Of a stretch of 64,000 nucleotides of DNA, positions 49,430 to 61,042 are shown piece by piece (the stretch's first letter is position 1; every line of letters begins with the position of its first letter). A program made the position numbers and the translations under genes. The notes beneath the pieces were generated by a model. The model was given only the letters and a program-made list of their open reading frames with translations. It did not search any database and was not told the DNA's origin. Origin of the DNA: Prorocentrum cordatum (Eukaryota; Sar; Dinophyceae; Prorocentrales; Prorocentraceae); assembly GCA_963575745.1 (NCBI GenBank), contig CAUYUJ010014620.1, forward strand, positions 305,006-369,005. Direction: 5' to 3'.

Positions 49430-50325
49430 CTCTGATTGGGGAATGGTGCAATCAATACGGTTCAACCTGCGTGGTGCAGTCTATGCGGTGCGACCAATGC
49501 TGTGCAGTATGTGTTGTGCAATCTATGTGGTGCACATGTGCTGTGCGATCTTTCGTATGAAATATTTGCGGTGCAAAAATGTAAATGTACATCGAAATAC
49601 AGATGCGGTGCAGTTTACGTGGTGAAATCTATGTGGAGGTGGTGCAATGCATGTGGTGGAATATATGTGGTGCACTCTACGTTGTGCAACAGATGTGATG
49701 CGATCTATGTTGTGCGATGTACGTTGTCCAATAAATGTGGTGCAATCGACGTGGCGCAAACGATGTAATGCAATAGATGTGCTGCAATAGATGTGGTGAG
49801 ACGTGTGTGGCGCAATATTTGTTGTGCGAACGATGCTGGTCAATGTGTGTTGTGCGACCCATGTTGTGCAACATGTGTTGTGCGATCTGCGTTGTGGACT
49901 CTAGGTGGTGCGATATGTTGGGTGCAATGTATGTGGTGCATCGCATGCGGAGCAGACTGTGTGATGCAATTAAAAAGGTCAAGATATACGGTGCAATCTA
50001 CGCCGTACGATCTACGATGTGCGATCTACGTGGCGCAATATACGTGGTGCAACCCATGTGGTGCAACCTATGGGGTGCGATCTCAATTTGGCCACCGTAT
50101 GTTGTACAGTATATGTCATACGATCTATGGTGTGCAGCAGTCTATGCGGCGCAATCCACGTGGAGTAATAGATGTGGTGCACTCGATGTCGGTGCACCCT
50201 GTGTGGTGCTATGTCGGTGGTGCGATCCATGCTGTGCATCAGCGATGTGCTAGTTATCTCGTGCAAAAATATACTGTGCAATCTACGTGGTGCAATCTAC
50301 GTGGTGCAGTTGACCACGCTGCACC
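49430..50325. repeat. 15-bp degenerate minisatellite, main part
   Basis: About 60 diverged units of TGTGGTGCAATCTAC. Five-codon periodicity on both strands (for example YVVQPMWCNL on plus, HHIYCTT on minus) is a product of the 15-bp unit. Confidence 0.85.
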
Positions 50326-50369
50326 GCGCGTGGCCACCTCCCACGCTCGTGCAAACAGCCCACCCTCCC

Positions 50370-50653
50370 ACCCGCATCTTGGCCAGCAGAACTCAGAAGG
50401 TCGCGACTGCAGTTGCAGCCTCGAGCTCGCCCGCAAAGTTCATCGTGTTCACTGGCACGCGGACCCTCCTGGCGCGGGCAGAATCCATCCTGCGGGAAAC
50501 AGCGCGAACGACACCGTCGACAAGCGACGATGAGGTGGTCGGCAGAACCCATAAGGTCGCGAGTGCAGTTACAGCGTGGAGCTCCTCCGATAATTTCATC
50601 GTGGGGAGCATGCCTCTGGCAAGCGCGCGAGGGCATCGGAACAAGTTCGACAT
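50370..50653 (-). CDS. Two-copy duplicated segment in an open frame
   Basis: A ~65-bp piece occurs twice on the minus strand about 135 bp apart: KLSEELHAVTALATLW and NFAGELEAATAVATF are the parallel readings. Either a small duplicated exon or non-coding duplication; the frame ends at a stop right after the second copy. Confidence 0.3.
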
Positions 50654-50684
50654 GCGCGCGCGGAGGCCTCCTTGGACAGGATAG

Positions 50685-50945
50685 TTGAAAAAGCAGTGGG
50701 TTTCCTAGGCATCCGCAAGAGCGCGAGGGATGACGTGTTGAACACTTTTTGTTGAAACACCATTGGGCGTTTGATGTTTTTTCGCTGTGGTCGCCACGAA
50801 GACACAGGTTTTGGAAGGATTTCGTCTTGCGCGCGCGCATGTGGCCCGCATGGCATTCTTTCAGAAAGACTCGTGCACTCAGCTCATCTTAGATCAACGC
50901 ATGTGCACCGCATGGTATTATTTGACAGGAATGAGGGGGGGCTCG
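50685..50945 (+). repeat. Fragment of the CAA-flanked satellite
   Basis: Diverged copy of the middle of the satellite at 13.6 kb: GTGGGTTTCCTAGGCATCCG, TTTTGGAAGGATTTCGTCTT and GCATGGTATTATTTGACAGG in altered order. No CAA array beside it. Confidence 0.75.
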
Positions 50946-51089
50946 ATAACGGGACAAGCTGGCATGGTATGAACTCATAGGGAAAATGGACAAGGAGGCA
51001 GAATCATATGTAATTTGCAATACCCCAGGGTGGAGTGGTAATCCCAGGGGGTAGAATCTAAGTTCTTGTAGGAAAGGAGAATTCACCAA

Positions 51090-51390
51090 TGCTCGCATTC
51101 TCCACTTTCCGCCGCTCCAAGACGGCGCAAGAGGCCCCCAAGATCGCCCCAAGAGAAGAGGGACCCCAGACACCCGAACGGACATTTCGAGCCATCGGTC
51201 CCGAGAGGCTCCCAGGAGGCCCCAAGAGGTTCCCGAGAGGCCCCAGGAGGCCCACAAGAGACCCCTAGGAAGCCCCAAGAAGCCGCCAAGAGGCCACCAA
51301 GAGGCCACCAAGAGGCTCAAAAATCCTCCCCAGAGGCCCCCGAGAGCCGTCCGAAGAGACCCCAAGAAGCATCCTTGAGGACTCTTGCCC
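51090..51390. repeat. GGGCC/CTTGG-type repeat, reversed
   Basis: CCAAGAGGCC and GGCCCCCAAGA words on the plus strand, the opposite orientation to most copies left of 40 kb. Confidence 0.65.
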
Positions 51391-51479
51391 ACGTCAGCAT
51401 CGTCGTCGTCGCCGCCGCCGTTGTCGTCGTCGTCTCCCTTCGAGGTCGTCGTCTCCCTTCGAATCGAAAGCACAGCCCG

Positions 51480-52065
51480 CGCTGAGGCGAGAACGACAAT
51501 CGCAATCATACGCGCGGCCGGCGCCTGCGACCTAAGTGAACGCAACAGTCCGAAGTCGAAAGTGCGGCCGATTGTAGGCGAGAACAATTATCGCAATCAT
51601 GCGTGCGGCCGGCGCCTAGGCGAAAGCAACAGTTTCAATCTGATGTTGTCGGTACCACAGCGTGAACGACATGCTCAAATAAAGATGTGGCTGGCGCCTA
51701 GGCGACAGCGGCATTTTTCACCAGACATGTGACCGGCGCCACAGCGAGAACGACATGCTCCATGAAAGATGTGGCTGAGGCCTAGGCGACAACAGCATTT
51801 TCATCTGACATGTGGCAGGCGACACAGCGAGAACGACATGGTCAATGAAGGAGGTCGCCGGCGCCGAGGCAGCAAAAACATACTCAATCAGACATGTGGC
51901 CTGCGCCAAGGCGAGAACGGCATGCTCAATAATGGAGGAGTCGCAAAGCCTGGGCGACAGCCACATTTCCGATCCGAGATCCGGCCAGCGCTGGCCTGAA
52001 CAACATGCTCAATGAGGGGTGTCGCCGGCGCCTGGGCGGCAGCAGCATTTTCAATCAGCAGCAGC
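51480..52065 (+). repeat. ~65-bp minisatellite of the GGCGCCTAGGCG type
   Basis: Eight or nine diverged units with GATGTGGCTGAGGCCTAGGC, GACAACAGCATTTTCA and GCGAGAACGACATGCTCAAT. The words GGCCTAGGCG and ATGAAAATGTGGCTGCGGCC also close the CAA-flanked satellite at 13.9 kb, so the two families share sequence. Confidence 0.75.
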
Positions 52066-52129
52066 ATGTGCAAAACTGACCCCGCCCGTCGGGTCCAGAG
52101 GCGCTCCTGCTCCTCCAGCCCGATCAAGT

Positions 52130-52860
52130 CAGGCAGTGTGGCCCCGACGCTGCTAGAGCACAGAACTCGCACGCGAGCGCGAGACTGCCCCGAGGGGGTC
52201 CGCTGCAACCACTCCGGGCCGAGCCCAGGACAAGAGCAGGGCCCAGCGGTGGGAGGCACGTGGGGGCCCGCCTCCGAGACTGCCCAGAGATGGCCCTTCG
52301 GGGGCCTGGGAGGGCCCCGATCCGGCCCCAAGAGGGCCAAGGGGTGGCCCACGGTGGCCCAAAAGACGGCCCAGGTGGACTTTCCAAGTGCGGCTCAAGA
52401 TGGCCAGGGAAGCCGCCTTCGCAGGCCCCCAACAAAGCTTACAGACGATTGAACGACTGTACATGACGTTTTTGTGCTTCGGGCCTTCTCGCCATTTCGG
52501 GCTCCAATGAACTTCTCAGGCCCCCAAGTCGCCCCAAAAAGAAAGCTCCAATTGGCCCCAAAAGCTCCCCCCAAAAGCCCCGAGGTCCAACAAGAGGGCA
52601 AGAGGGTCCCCAGAAGCCCTAAAGAGGCCCAACGAGAGTGACTCGTCTGTGTCCTCTCGCGCTCACCCGACGGACCATGAAGGAAATGAGAAATGAACTT
52701 GCAGGCGTCCGTCCAAGATGCACCCTAGAACCACCAAGGCAAGATGCTCCCCAGAGGCCCGCAGTGGCCCCACAGAAATCACCGCGAGGCTCTCGAGAGA
52801 CTCCCCAGACGCCCCCAGGGCCCCCGTCGATGGATTCGCACAACGATGAAGAAATGGGCA
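52130..52860. repeat. GGGCC/CTTGG-type repeat, reversed, plus mixed DNA
   Basis: Reversed degenerate repeat in 52230-52420 and 52500-52640, otherwise unassigned GC-rich DNA. Confidence 0.5.
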
Positions 52861-52867
52861 CCCTCGG

Positions 52868-53160
52868 AACACCGTGCCCACGATGATCCCAGAGACGATT
52901 TGACGCGGGCATCACACGACAGTGAAGGAACAAAATTCCGCCGCATACCAATCTCCCGATCCACAAGAGCAGTCGAATTAGCGTAATTAGTTTTTTTCTG
53001 CAGCTGGTGTTCTCCAAGAGGATCCAAGGAGACCAAGGATTGTCCGCAGAACTGCCTTCGAAAAACCTTGAACATATACATACCCACAGAGCACCCTTGC
53101 CCACGACGATCCCAGCGCCGGTTTTCCCCGACGCGGGCATCGCACGACAATGACAGAGTA
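52868..53160. repeat. Two-copy ~60-bp repeat
   Basis: GACGCGGGCATCACACGACA at about 52900 and GACGCGGGCATCGCACGACA at about 53130, each preceded by CCCACGAYGATCCCAG, about 230 bp apart. Confidence 0.7.
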
Positions 53161-53599
53161 CTGCCACTTCCCAGCGACATCCCATTTACACGATAATTCA
53201 AGCGAAGGTCCACACTGGTGCAATGTAGGTTGGCGGAATGATAATGCGCGGCGCAACTGCAGAACCATGAGGGTTGTACGAATTAACGGAAATCCGTATC
53301 ATCACCAACCATCTCCAGAGCTTGGAACCGCGGGCAAAAGACACCACACAACGCCAAGGACTCCAGGGATAAGCTCAGAAGTACACGAATGGATCTATAC
53401 GTATGTTCAAGCAGGTGTATCGGCAGCGCGGATGTTGAAATATCCTCCTGGTCCTCATCCTCCACCTTCTCCTTTTCCTGTCTGCTCAATAGTGTTGAGC
53501 TTCGCTCAACGTACATCTTGTTAACCAAGATCTCTACCTGCGGATCACAATTCGTCGATGAATGGGCCGGCTTCCTCTACGAGAGGGCCTCATCTGGCC

Positions 53600-53866
53600 G
53601 GCTAAGCAACAGCAGCACCTCCCACGCCAGCCACGCTCGCATTGAACCACTGCTTGTTGGACTTCTTGAGGGCATCTTCGAGCTCGTTCACCGCCGTCGT
53701 GACAACGGAGACGGGGCCGTGGTCCGGGCCGCTGGGCTGAAGGGCGGTCAGAAAGCGGAAACCGAAAGACACCGATACCGCCACTCCCGGGGCCTCTCCT
53801 GGGGCGCGTTCTTACCAGAATCCCACCAGCCCTTCAGGGCGCAGGTGGTATCGGGAGCTTCCTCTT
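53600..53866 (-). CDS. Candidate exon(s), unidentified
   Basis: Minus strand: EEAPDTTCALKGWWDSG (from 53866) is followed by GTAAGAAC, a good donor, or the frame reads on as NAPQERPREWRYR. Then, in another frame, VTTAVNELEDALKKSNKQWF with strong G/C third positions runs to a stop at 53602. An intron or indel near 53780 would join them. Both halves look like real protein; function unknown. Confidence 0.45.
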
Positions 53867-53879
53867 CCAACCCCCTTCT

Positions 53880-54470
53880 TCCTTTTCGGGGAGGGGTGTA
53901 TCACTGTTCCCTATTAATAAACACCCCCTCCCCCACCCGGCCGGCAGCCAACCCAGAACCATGTGCACACCATGAGGGCCCCCATCCCACCACCCCTGTC
54001 AAAAACAGTGCAAAAAGCACGCTGCCTCCAAATTCGGAGCATGCGCAACCAATCCGACCCGGGCCCCCCCAACCATCCCTGTCAAAAAACAATGCACAAT
54101 ACACTTTGGGGCAAATTCTGGACTCATGTTCGTGAGGCCCGCGGGAACTTCGTATTCTGCTTCGACAAGGACGGCGGGGGTGTCAGCAAATTGCCTGCAC
54201 CCCGCGATCATTGTCAAATGGTTTTTGTCAGGGAGGGCGGGGGTGGTGGCGTATGGCCTGATGTGCGCATGCCCACCAGACACAATGATGGGCATTGGTT
54301 TTCGAAGGGGATGGTGGGGGCCGACATGTTTACCGATGTGTGCTCTCACGTGCGCAGGCACACCTGACACACTCTGCACGTGCCCCGGACGTGGCGCACC
54401 TGGCGCGGTTGGAGGGAGCATCTGCCGCATTAGGCGTGCCTGGCCCACTCGGGCCCCATGGGTGCCCGGC
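53880..54470. other. Unassigned segment
   Basis: C-rich words CCCCACCC and TGTCAAAAA recur three times between 53990 and 54090 and again in reverse near 54225; no coding block. Confidence 0.35.
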
Positions 54471-54520
54471 GCGCCTGGCGCGCCTGGCGCGCCTGGCGCG
54501 CGTGGCGCACCTCGCGCCAG
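54471..54520. repeat. GGCGCGCCT short array
   Basis: Five 9-bp units GGCGCGCCT or close variants. Confidence 0.85.
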
Positions 54521-54734
54521 CGTCGCACACATGGGCTCGGTCTTGGTTCCCAATAGCTGTCCATCAAGAGACGACCGCGGAACATGCTGAGGCTCGGGTG
54601 TTACTTATGTGTTGGGAGGGCGGGTGGGAGTGAGCTAGACGGCTTGCTATCTCGAGGGTGTCTTGACCCCTCCCCTTACCCCCTCCCCTGGACCTGGACG
54701 GGGGGTTCCGCGGGTAGTTGGAGCGTCCAAAACG

Positions 54735-55480
54735 GCCTCGGCGACGACGCCAAAATTACCAGTTTTACTTAGGTGTTGGCCCCATGTTTGCCCCCTTGGG
54801 GGGGGGGGCTAATTAGGAAGCTCCCCTCCTCTGATCGATCTCACCCAATATGGGCCAAAGATGGTCCCCATGGCTCCCAAGGGTGCCCCAAGAGGGCCCC
54901 AAGAGGTGGCCAGGAGGCCCAAAGAGGCCCCCAAGAGGTTGCTAGGATGCTCCAAAGAGGCCCCCCAAAGTCCCCGAAGAGGCCTCCTAGAGGCACCCAG
55001 GACGCTCCAAGAGGCCTCGGCGAGACTACCACAATCATTGTGTTTACTAAAGTTTTGGCCACGTGTTGGCATCCTGGGGGGGGGGCCCTAATTAAGTTGA
55101 CTCCAAGAGCGCCTGGGAGAGAGCCCAAGATGACCTCCAAGATGGCCCCCAAGACATCCCAAGATGCCTGAAAATGGCTCCCACGATGCCCCAAGAGGCC
55201 CCAAGACCGCTCCAAGACGGCTCCAAGTGGCCAAAGAGCTCCCACAGGAGGCCGCGAAGAGGCCCAAATCCTTCCGAAACCTTCAGCACATGAATGGTGT
55301 TGGCTTTCTCGCCTTTTCGCTCCCGATGGTCATCCGAGGCCTCAAGATGGCCCCAAGATGGCCCAAAAGGGCCTCAAGAGAGGCTCAAGAGAGCCCTAAG
55401 ACGGCCCCAAGAGCGCCCCAAGAGCGCTCGAAGAGCGCCCCAAGAGGCGACGTGTTAGGCTCCCGAGGGGCGACGCTAAT
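54735..55480. repeat. ~270-bp larger unit within reversed GGGCC-type repeat
   Basis: Blocks of CCAAGAGGCCCC repeat are separated by a marker with a G-run and TAATTA. The marker is preceded by GGTGTTGGCCCCATG (54772) and in the next unit by ACGTGTTGGCATCCTG (55060); a third, weaker marker is near 55480. Confidence 0.6.
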
Positions 55481-55489
55481 TATTGCTCC

Positions 55490-56255
55490 CCTCTTGTTTG
55501 ATCGGTGTCCTCCAAGATCCCTGTAGAGCCCCTATGGAAACTCTGCAGGGCCTAAAGGATCCCTATAGGGCCCCTATGGAAACCTGCAGGACCTATAAGA
55601 CTCCTACAGAAAATGATGGAGACCTTGCACGGCCGATAGGATCCCTATAGGATCCGTTTAGAAACCCTATAGAGACCCTATAGATCCCTCGAGGATCCCG
55701 GTGGAGACCCTATAGAAATCAGACAGGGCTTGTAAAGTCCCTACAGGATCCCGCTAAGATTCCCAGAGGGTTTCTATAGAGGCTTCAGAGGATCCCTGTG
55801 GAGACCCTGTAGAGATCATGCAGGGCCTGTGCGGTCCCTACAGGATCCCGCTCGGATCCCTATAGAGTCCCTATAGAGATCCTACAGGATCCCTATAGGA
55901 CCCCATATAGGATCCCTATTTGACCTCATATAGGATTCCTATAGAAATCCAGCAGGGCCTGAAAGGTCGCTATAGGACCCCTACAGGAACCGTTCAGGAT
56001 CCCTATAGAGCTCCTATAGAGATCCTGCAGGGCCTGAAAGGTCCCTATAGGATCCCTACAAGATCCCTTTTAGGATCCCGGAAGAAACCCTAGAGAGATC
56101 CTGCAGGGTCTGCAAGCTCCATACAGGACCCCTTGTGGAGACCCTATAGAAATCCCAATCGGATCCCTATAAAGAAACTTTAGAGATCCTGCAGGGCCTG
56201 CACGGTCCCTACAGGACCCCTATAGAAATCCCATAAACACCTTATAGAAGTAGTA
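55490..56255. repeat. CCTATAG-type degenerate repeat
   Basis: Irregular repetition of GATCCCTATAGG, CCCCTATAGAAATCC and TGCAGGGCCTG. The palindrome CTATAG is shared with the array at 48.87 kb. Confidence 0.82.
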
Positions 56256-56259
56256 CTGA

Positions 56260-56295
56260 TATCAGTAATAAAAAGTAGTAGTAGTAGTAGTAGTA

Positions 56296-56361
<66 letters not shown>

Positions 56362-56387
56362 CTACTACTACTACAACTACAATTACA

Positions 56388-56425
<38 letters not shown>

Positions 56426-56435
56426 GACTACTACG

Positions 56436-56474
<39 letters not shown>

Positions 56475-56849
56475 GCTATAGTAGTAGTAGTAGTAGCAGT
56501 AATAGCAATAGTAGTAGCAGATGCATCGGTAGTACATACAATACTAGTAACAGTATTACACGTAGTGATGGTCGTACTGATGCATACTAGTAGTGCGAGT
56601 AATACGAGTAGTACTACTAGTACCACTACTAGTAGAAGTGATAGTAGTAGTAGTTCTACTACGAATACTGGGGGGAACTATTAGAACGAGAATTACTACG
56701 AGTAGTAGTAGTAGTAGCAACCGTGGTAGTGGCAGTAGTGGTAGTAGTTGTAGTAGTGGTAGTCGTACTAGCAGTACTCGTCATACTCCTACCACTAGTA
56801 GTACGAGTAAGACTAGTAGTCCTAGTAGTAGTAGTAGTAGTAGTAGTAC

Positions 56850-56944
<95 letters not shown>

Positions 56945-57271
56945 CGTAGTAGTCGTAGTAGTCGTAGTAGTCGTAGTAGTCGTAGTAGTACTGGTGGTAG
57001 TAGTAGTAGTAGTAATCTCAGTAGTAGTACAAATGATAAAAGTAGTACTAGTAATACGAATAGCACTAATGTTACAAGTAGTCGTCGTAACTCCAGTAGT
57101 AGTGGTAGTAGTGATATTGTAGCAATGGTAGTAATACTGGTAATACACGTAGTGCTAGTAGTACGAACACTACTAGTAGTAAAGTCGTAGTAATACTGCT
57201 AGTAGCACTAGAAGTCGTAATATAAGAATACTGGCGGTTGTAGTAACAATTCATAGTAGTACTCGTAGTAA

Positions 57272-57318
<47 letters not shown>

Positions 57319-57340
57319 ATGGGATTAGTACTGGTAGTCG

Positions 57341-57381
<41 letters not shown>

Positions 57382-57654
57382 GTAATCCTACTACTGGTAC
57401 GAATAGTCATCGTAGTAGTAGTAGTAGTCGACATATTAATAGTAGTAGTAAGCATAGTAGTAGTAGTAGTAGTAATAGTAGTAGTAGTAGTAATAGTAGT
57501 AGTAGTAGCAGTAGTAGTAGTCGCAGGGGTAGTAGTGGTAGTACTAGTATGAACAGCAATACGAAGAGTACGAGCAATACGAATAGTAATAGTAGTCGTA
57601 ATACTAGATAGTAGTAGTAATAATAGTAGTAGGTAAAAGTCGACGTAGTAGTAA

Positions 57655-57714
<60 letters not shown>

Positions 57715-57716
57715 CT
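56260..57716. repeat. 1.45-kb TAG/TAC array with strand switches
   Basis: (AGT)n on the plus strand in most of the array, but (ACT)n in 56331-56474 and 57344-57380. The switches make inverted repeats inside the array that could fold back. Frames across it are poly-Ser, poly-Val or poly-Thr artefacts. Confidence 0.95.
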
Positions 57717-58230
57717 CACCCCCAAGGGGGGTGCCGAAGGCCGTTCGGGGGTTGCTGGGTTGCTGGTTACTGGGGGGGGGGACCTTCAAACCCGCCATGT
57801 TCAACCACTACAAAGACGACGACGACGACAACAACAACACCATGACGACGACGATAACGACGACCACGACGACGACGACGGTCGCGGCGGGTCTCCGGCG
57901 CGGTGGTCGGGAACGCGGTGGTCGAGGGCGCGTCGGTCGCCTCCGACGGGGGGGGAAGCGAGCGCGTCGCCGTGCCGCCGCGGGCGGCGCGCGGGCCGGC
58001 GGTTTATCTGTCCGCCGGGTGGGGGGAGGGGGAGGGGAGAGGAGCAGGCTCAATGTTGGCGGCGCGCATAGGGCGAGGGGGGAAGGCTGCTTCGGAGGAG
58101 GCCGCATCTCAGAGGGCGCCGAACTCTACACATCCATGGACCAAGCCCGCGTTTCTAAGGAGCCTCCCAACCCCCACCCCCTACAGTCGAAACAAGGTTG
58201 CAAGAACGTGGAACAAGAGCACAGGTCTAG
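57717..58230. other. GAC run and GC-rich unassigned DNA
   Basis: A short GAC/AAC array at 57815-57880, then GC-rich sequence without a supported feature. Confidence 0.45.
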
Positions 58231-58340
58231 GTCGGGCATGTCCCCATACGGATCTTGGACGGAAAATAGAATCAAATCAAAAAGTGCACCAAAAATGATC
58301 GTCCCCTGACTATTTTGACGTACTCTTGAATATTCCCGAC
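58231..58340. mobile_element. TIR element family F8, copy A (deleted right end)
   Basis: Starts GTCGGGCATGTCCCCATACG like copies B and C, but the right terminus is reduced to GAATATTCCCGAC, lacking the piece with the inverted terminus. A deletion derivative. Confidence 0.6.
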
Positions 58341-58494
58341 GTAAGCATAGGCCCCGCCGTCGAGAGCCCAAGGCCCCATGGGGATGTCCAGAACGAAAAG
58401 CCTTCCAGAGTGGAGAGCGCCAGCGGCGAAGGACCGAAGGGATTACCCCTTGCCAAAGATGACGACAGCTCTTATAGAGTCCTCCCAAATTTAG

Positions 58495-58665
58495 GTCGGG
58501 CGTGTCCCCCATACAGGCGGATTTTGGACAAATAAACAATACGAATCAGAAGCAAATGCTCAATTATACGCAGAAATACAACAAACAAAAAAAAAAAAAA
58601 AAAAACGCCCCCAAACTATGATTGATTCTGATTGAACATTCCTCCTGTAGAGGGACGTGTCCGAC
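58495..58665. mobile_element. TIR element family F8, copy B
   Basis: 171 bp, termini GTCGGGCGTGTCCC and GGGACGTGTCCGAC. AT-rich interior with an A18-19 run near 58585. Related to copy C at 61043-61192. Confidence 0.7.
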
Positions 58666-58685
58666 GAAAGAGATCCAGCCAGCCC

Positions 58686-58789
58686 CACACCGAGCCACAT
58701 CGCCGATGCATCGCCGATACATTGCCGATGCATCGCCGATGCGGCGCGATCCTCCGACCCCATCTACCCCGACCCCATCTAGGAGGCCT
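58686..58789. mobile_element. Partial F7 element (right half)
   Basis: Repeats the right arm and adjacent interior of 32411-32649, from CGAGCCACATCG through CGATCCTCCGACCCCATCTA to GGAGGCCT. The left arm is missing. Confidence 0.75.
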
Positions 58790-59228
58790 ACGTCTTAACC
58801 CCCTTGCCAGCTGCACCCCCCGCTGCGCGTGGCCAAGCAATGCTCGAGGAGAACGAGGCCTTCGGGCGTGCCTCCGCCTTCCCGGGCCGTGGGGGGTGGT
58901 CCTTGCCGCCACGGCTGGGTTTCCCTCGGCATGCTGCGCCAAACGAGGCGTTGGGAGAGCGGTCCGAATCGTCCTCCTCGGCGGCACGGCACATCACGTC
59001 GCGCCCCGTCACTACTTCACACCAGCGATCATCGGCCGGCGCCGTGGCGCCCGTCGGCGCCCCATGGTCTGTGTCCCCCACGAAACCCTCGGCTGCGAGC
59101 CGCTCGTCCGGCCGCTCGTCCGCCTGATGGGTAAAGGACGAGGGCACGAGGGTCCGTCCCGAGCCCCAGATCCCTGCAAGAATTTCTCTTCTCTGCGGGA
59201 AGTGCCCCCCTGGAAAGACGATCGCCAC
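58790..59228 (-). CDS. Candidate exon, hydrophilic, unidentified
   Basis: A 146-codon open frame on the minus strand with consistently G/C third positions, e.g. ADERPDERLAAEGFVGDTDH and CEVVTGRDVMCRAAEEDDSD. The composition, acidic then basic and with few hydrophobics, suggests a disordered region. Its 3' end abuts the F7 fragment. No family recognised. Confidence 0.4.
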
Positions 59229-59685
59229 ATGGTCTTGCCAGTCAAGCGAGCACTCTCTTTTGAAAAGGAGCTGCCGTCGATGTTTCTAGCTGTATTGGCG
59301 GCGGGGCAAGAACAACGGGTTTAAGAAAAAAGTGCGAGATCCCTGCGTTGAAAAAGAGCCGGCCTCAATCCGCGCAAACGTTCTCCAATGTTCAACGTCT
59401 GGCTGAAAACCTAACGCGTACACAAGCGAGAACCCAGGATCCGCCATCCATTCGTGTAGTTGTTGCTCAGCTCTGAAGAAGTCTAATTTAAGCGACGGCG
59501 CGTTTCAAGGACGCGCGGGTGCGAAACATTCCTCGTCGCGTCGAAAGCCCCCCTAACACAAAAAAACAAGGACCCGGCGAATCGGCATCCCCTTGACACT
59601 GACACCCTCTCTCACAAAACCCCCGTCCCTTGGCGTTGGTTTTCGTCGCAATTCATAATCGTAGTCGTCACCGTTTGCGGGCGCC
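59229..59685. other. Unassigned segment
   Basis: AT-balanced DNA without a supported feature. Confidence 0.3.
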
Positions 59686-59689
59686 ACGT

Positions 59690-59835
59690 CGGGGGAGTCA
59701 GCGTCGTCGTTTGCCGGCACCCAGGGGGAGTCATCGTCGTCGTCGCCGTCGTCGCTTGCTGGCGCCAGGGGGTCGGGATCATCGTCGTCGTCGTCGTCGT
59801 CGCCGCCGCCGCCGCCGCTTGCTGGCGCCCAGAGG
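59690..59835. repeat. GTC/GCC triplet repeat with 40-bp larger unit
   Basis: CGTCGTC runs separated by TTGCTGGCGCC-type words; four such larger units can be counted between 59660 and 59870. Confidence 0.8.
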
Positions 59836-60274
59836 GGGGCTCATCGTATTCGTCGTCGCTTGCCAGCGCCGATTGGGGAAGGGTCATCGTCATCGTGGTC
59901 GCCGTCGTTTTCCAGCGGAAGAGGGGGAGACATAGTCGTCGCCATCAACCAACCGCAAATTTAAGCTACTGCTTTAGAGAATCGATAACATATTGTTTGA
60001 AAAACTACCGCCCGCCATCCGTGTAGCTGTTGGAGACTTTAAAGCGGATGTGCGGGGCGCTGGGGCCAGAGCCATCCCCCTTCCATCCGAATCATAATTG
60101 CAGGCTGTAGAGACGAATGCGCGCGGAACCAAGGCGGGGCCCCATTTCAAAAACCAGAAAAACTTTATATGTGGGAACACTGGGACCCCGGATGCCGCGA
60201 TGATCCTGTCGGATCACCCGCTGGACACGGTGGTCGTCGGTAGGGGATTCATGCTGGCCGTGTGGATATACATG

Positions 60275-60400
60275 TCAACTCCAGGGTCTTGGCGTGGGCA
60301 TCCATAGCGTTCTACACGGAGTCGCTACAAACCAGTTTGGAGTGAGAGACGGCGTGGAAGCTCTGCTGAGCCTGGGAACACTGCGGGTGCAGATTGGTGT
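60275..60400 (-). CDS. Possible 3' exon of the 60-61 kb gene
   Basis: One frame (QQSFHAVSHSKLVCSDSV, then a TAG, then NAMDAHAKTLEL) has strong third-position bias on both sides of the stop. Either a splice site lies here or the gene is broken at this point. Confidence 0.3.
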   Translation of the reverse strand, partial: TPICTRSVPRLSRASTPSLTPNWFVATPCRTLWMPTPRPWS

Positions 60401-60529
60401 GGAGGGCCCAGAAGCGGCCGAAGCACCACCAGGTGCAGCGTGAGCAAGGCGCGGCACAAGCTCCTCGTGCAGTCTACCAAGGCTGCGGTCAATAGCGGGA
60501 CTGCCCAAGTACAGTGGGGTCGTATGTAA

Positions 60530-60790
60530 ACGATGGCGAAGATGACGCGCACCACGAAGCTGCCCGAAGGCCACTCAAGATGCGGATGCCCGACTCGATC
60601 TTTGCCCAGCCCCTTCGCAACAATATTGGCGCAGATGGACATGTGGGGACGGCCGTGAGGCCGAGGTGCTCGATGCGCAGCGGTGGGTCGCCGGCGACGC
60701 TCCAAGTCTGCCGCTTGGCGGCGTTCTCCATGAAGCCGACGTCGCTGTCGAACCTAGCGGTCATGGTGACGTCTGCCTTGGACGACCATG
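60530..60790 (-). CDS. Candidate exon, unidentified
   Basis: Begins after CAG and reads SKADVTMTARFDSDVGFMEN, AAKRQTWSVAGDPPLRIEHL, GLTAVPT; over this part nearly every third position is G or C, the clearest codon signal in the window. After about 60650 two frames are equally plausible, so the 3' border is uncertain. No family recognised. Confidence 0.52.
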
Positions 60791-60849
60791 TGGGACCTGC
60801 TCTAGAACAAGAACATACCGTGGACGGATCTACCCTTTCTCCGACCGTG

Positions 60850-60990
60850 CGCTGCGCCGAACGCAACGGCCACGTTATCCAAAGACGCATCCACCCCGAA
60901 AATGCCTACGGACGTCACGGCACCCAATGCGTCCATCGACGCTCTTGGCTGGGACGTGAGAGCAGCACTTGGCATCGGCCCCAGATGCTG
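60850..60990 (-). CDS. Candidate exon upstream of 60.8 kb
   Basis: Includes SMDALGAVTSVGIFGVDASL and DNVAVAFGAAHG, protein-like and biased. It would be joined to the next exon by a short intron ending at the CAG before 60790. Together the three blocks read as one minus-strand gene of unknown function. Confidence 0.45.
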
Positions 60991-61042
60991 GCCTTCTAGA
61001 AGCAGGTAGGTCTGGCCCTCCAAGGTCTGCCGCCAGGCTTAG

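Noticed and set aside
53389-54135. 248-codon plus-strand frame
   Set aside because: It is the complement of the minus-strand exon-like block at 53.6-53.87 kb, which has the better codon signal.
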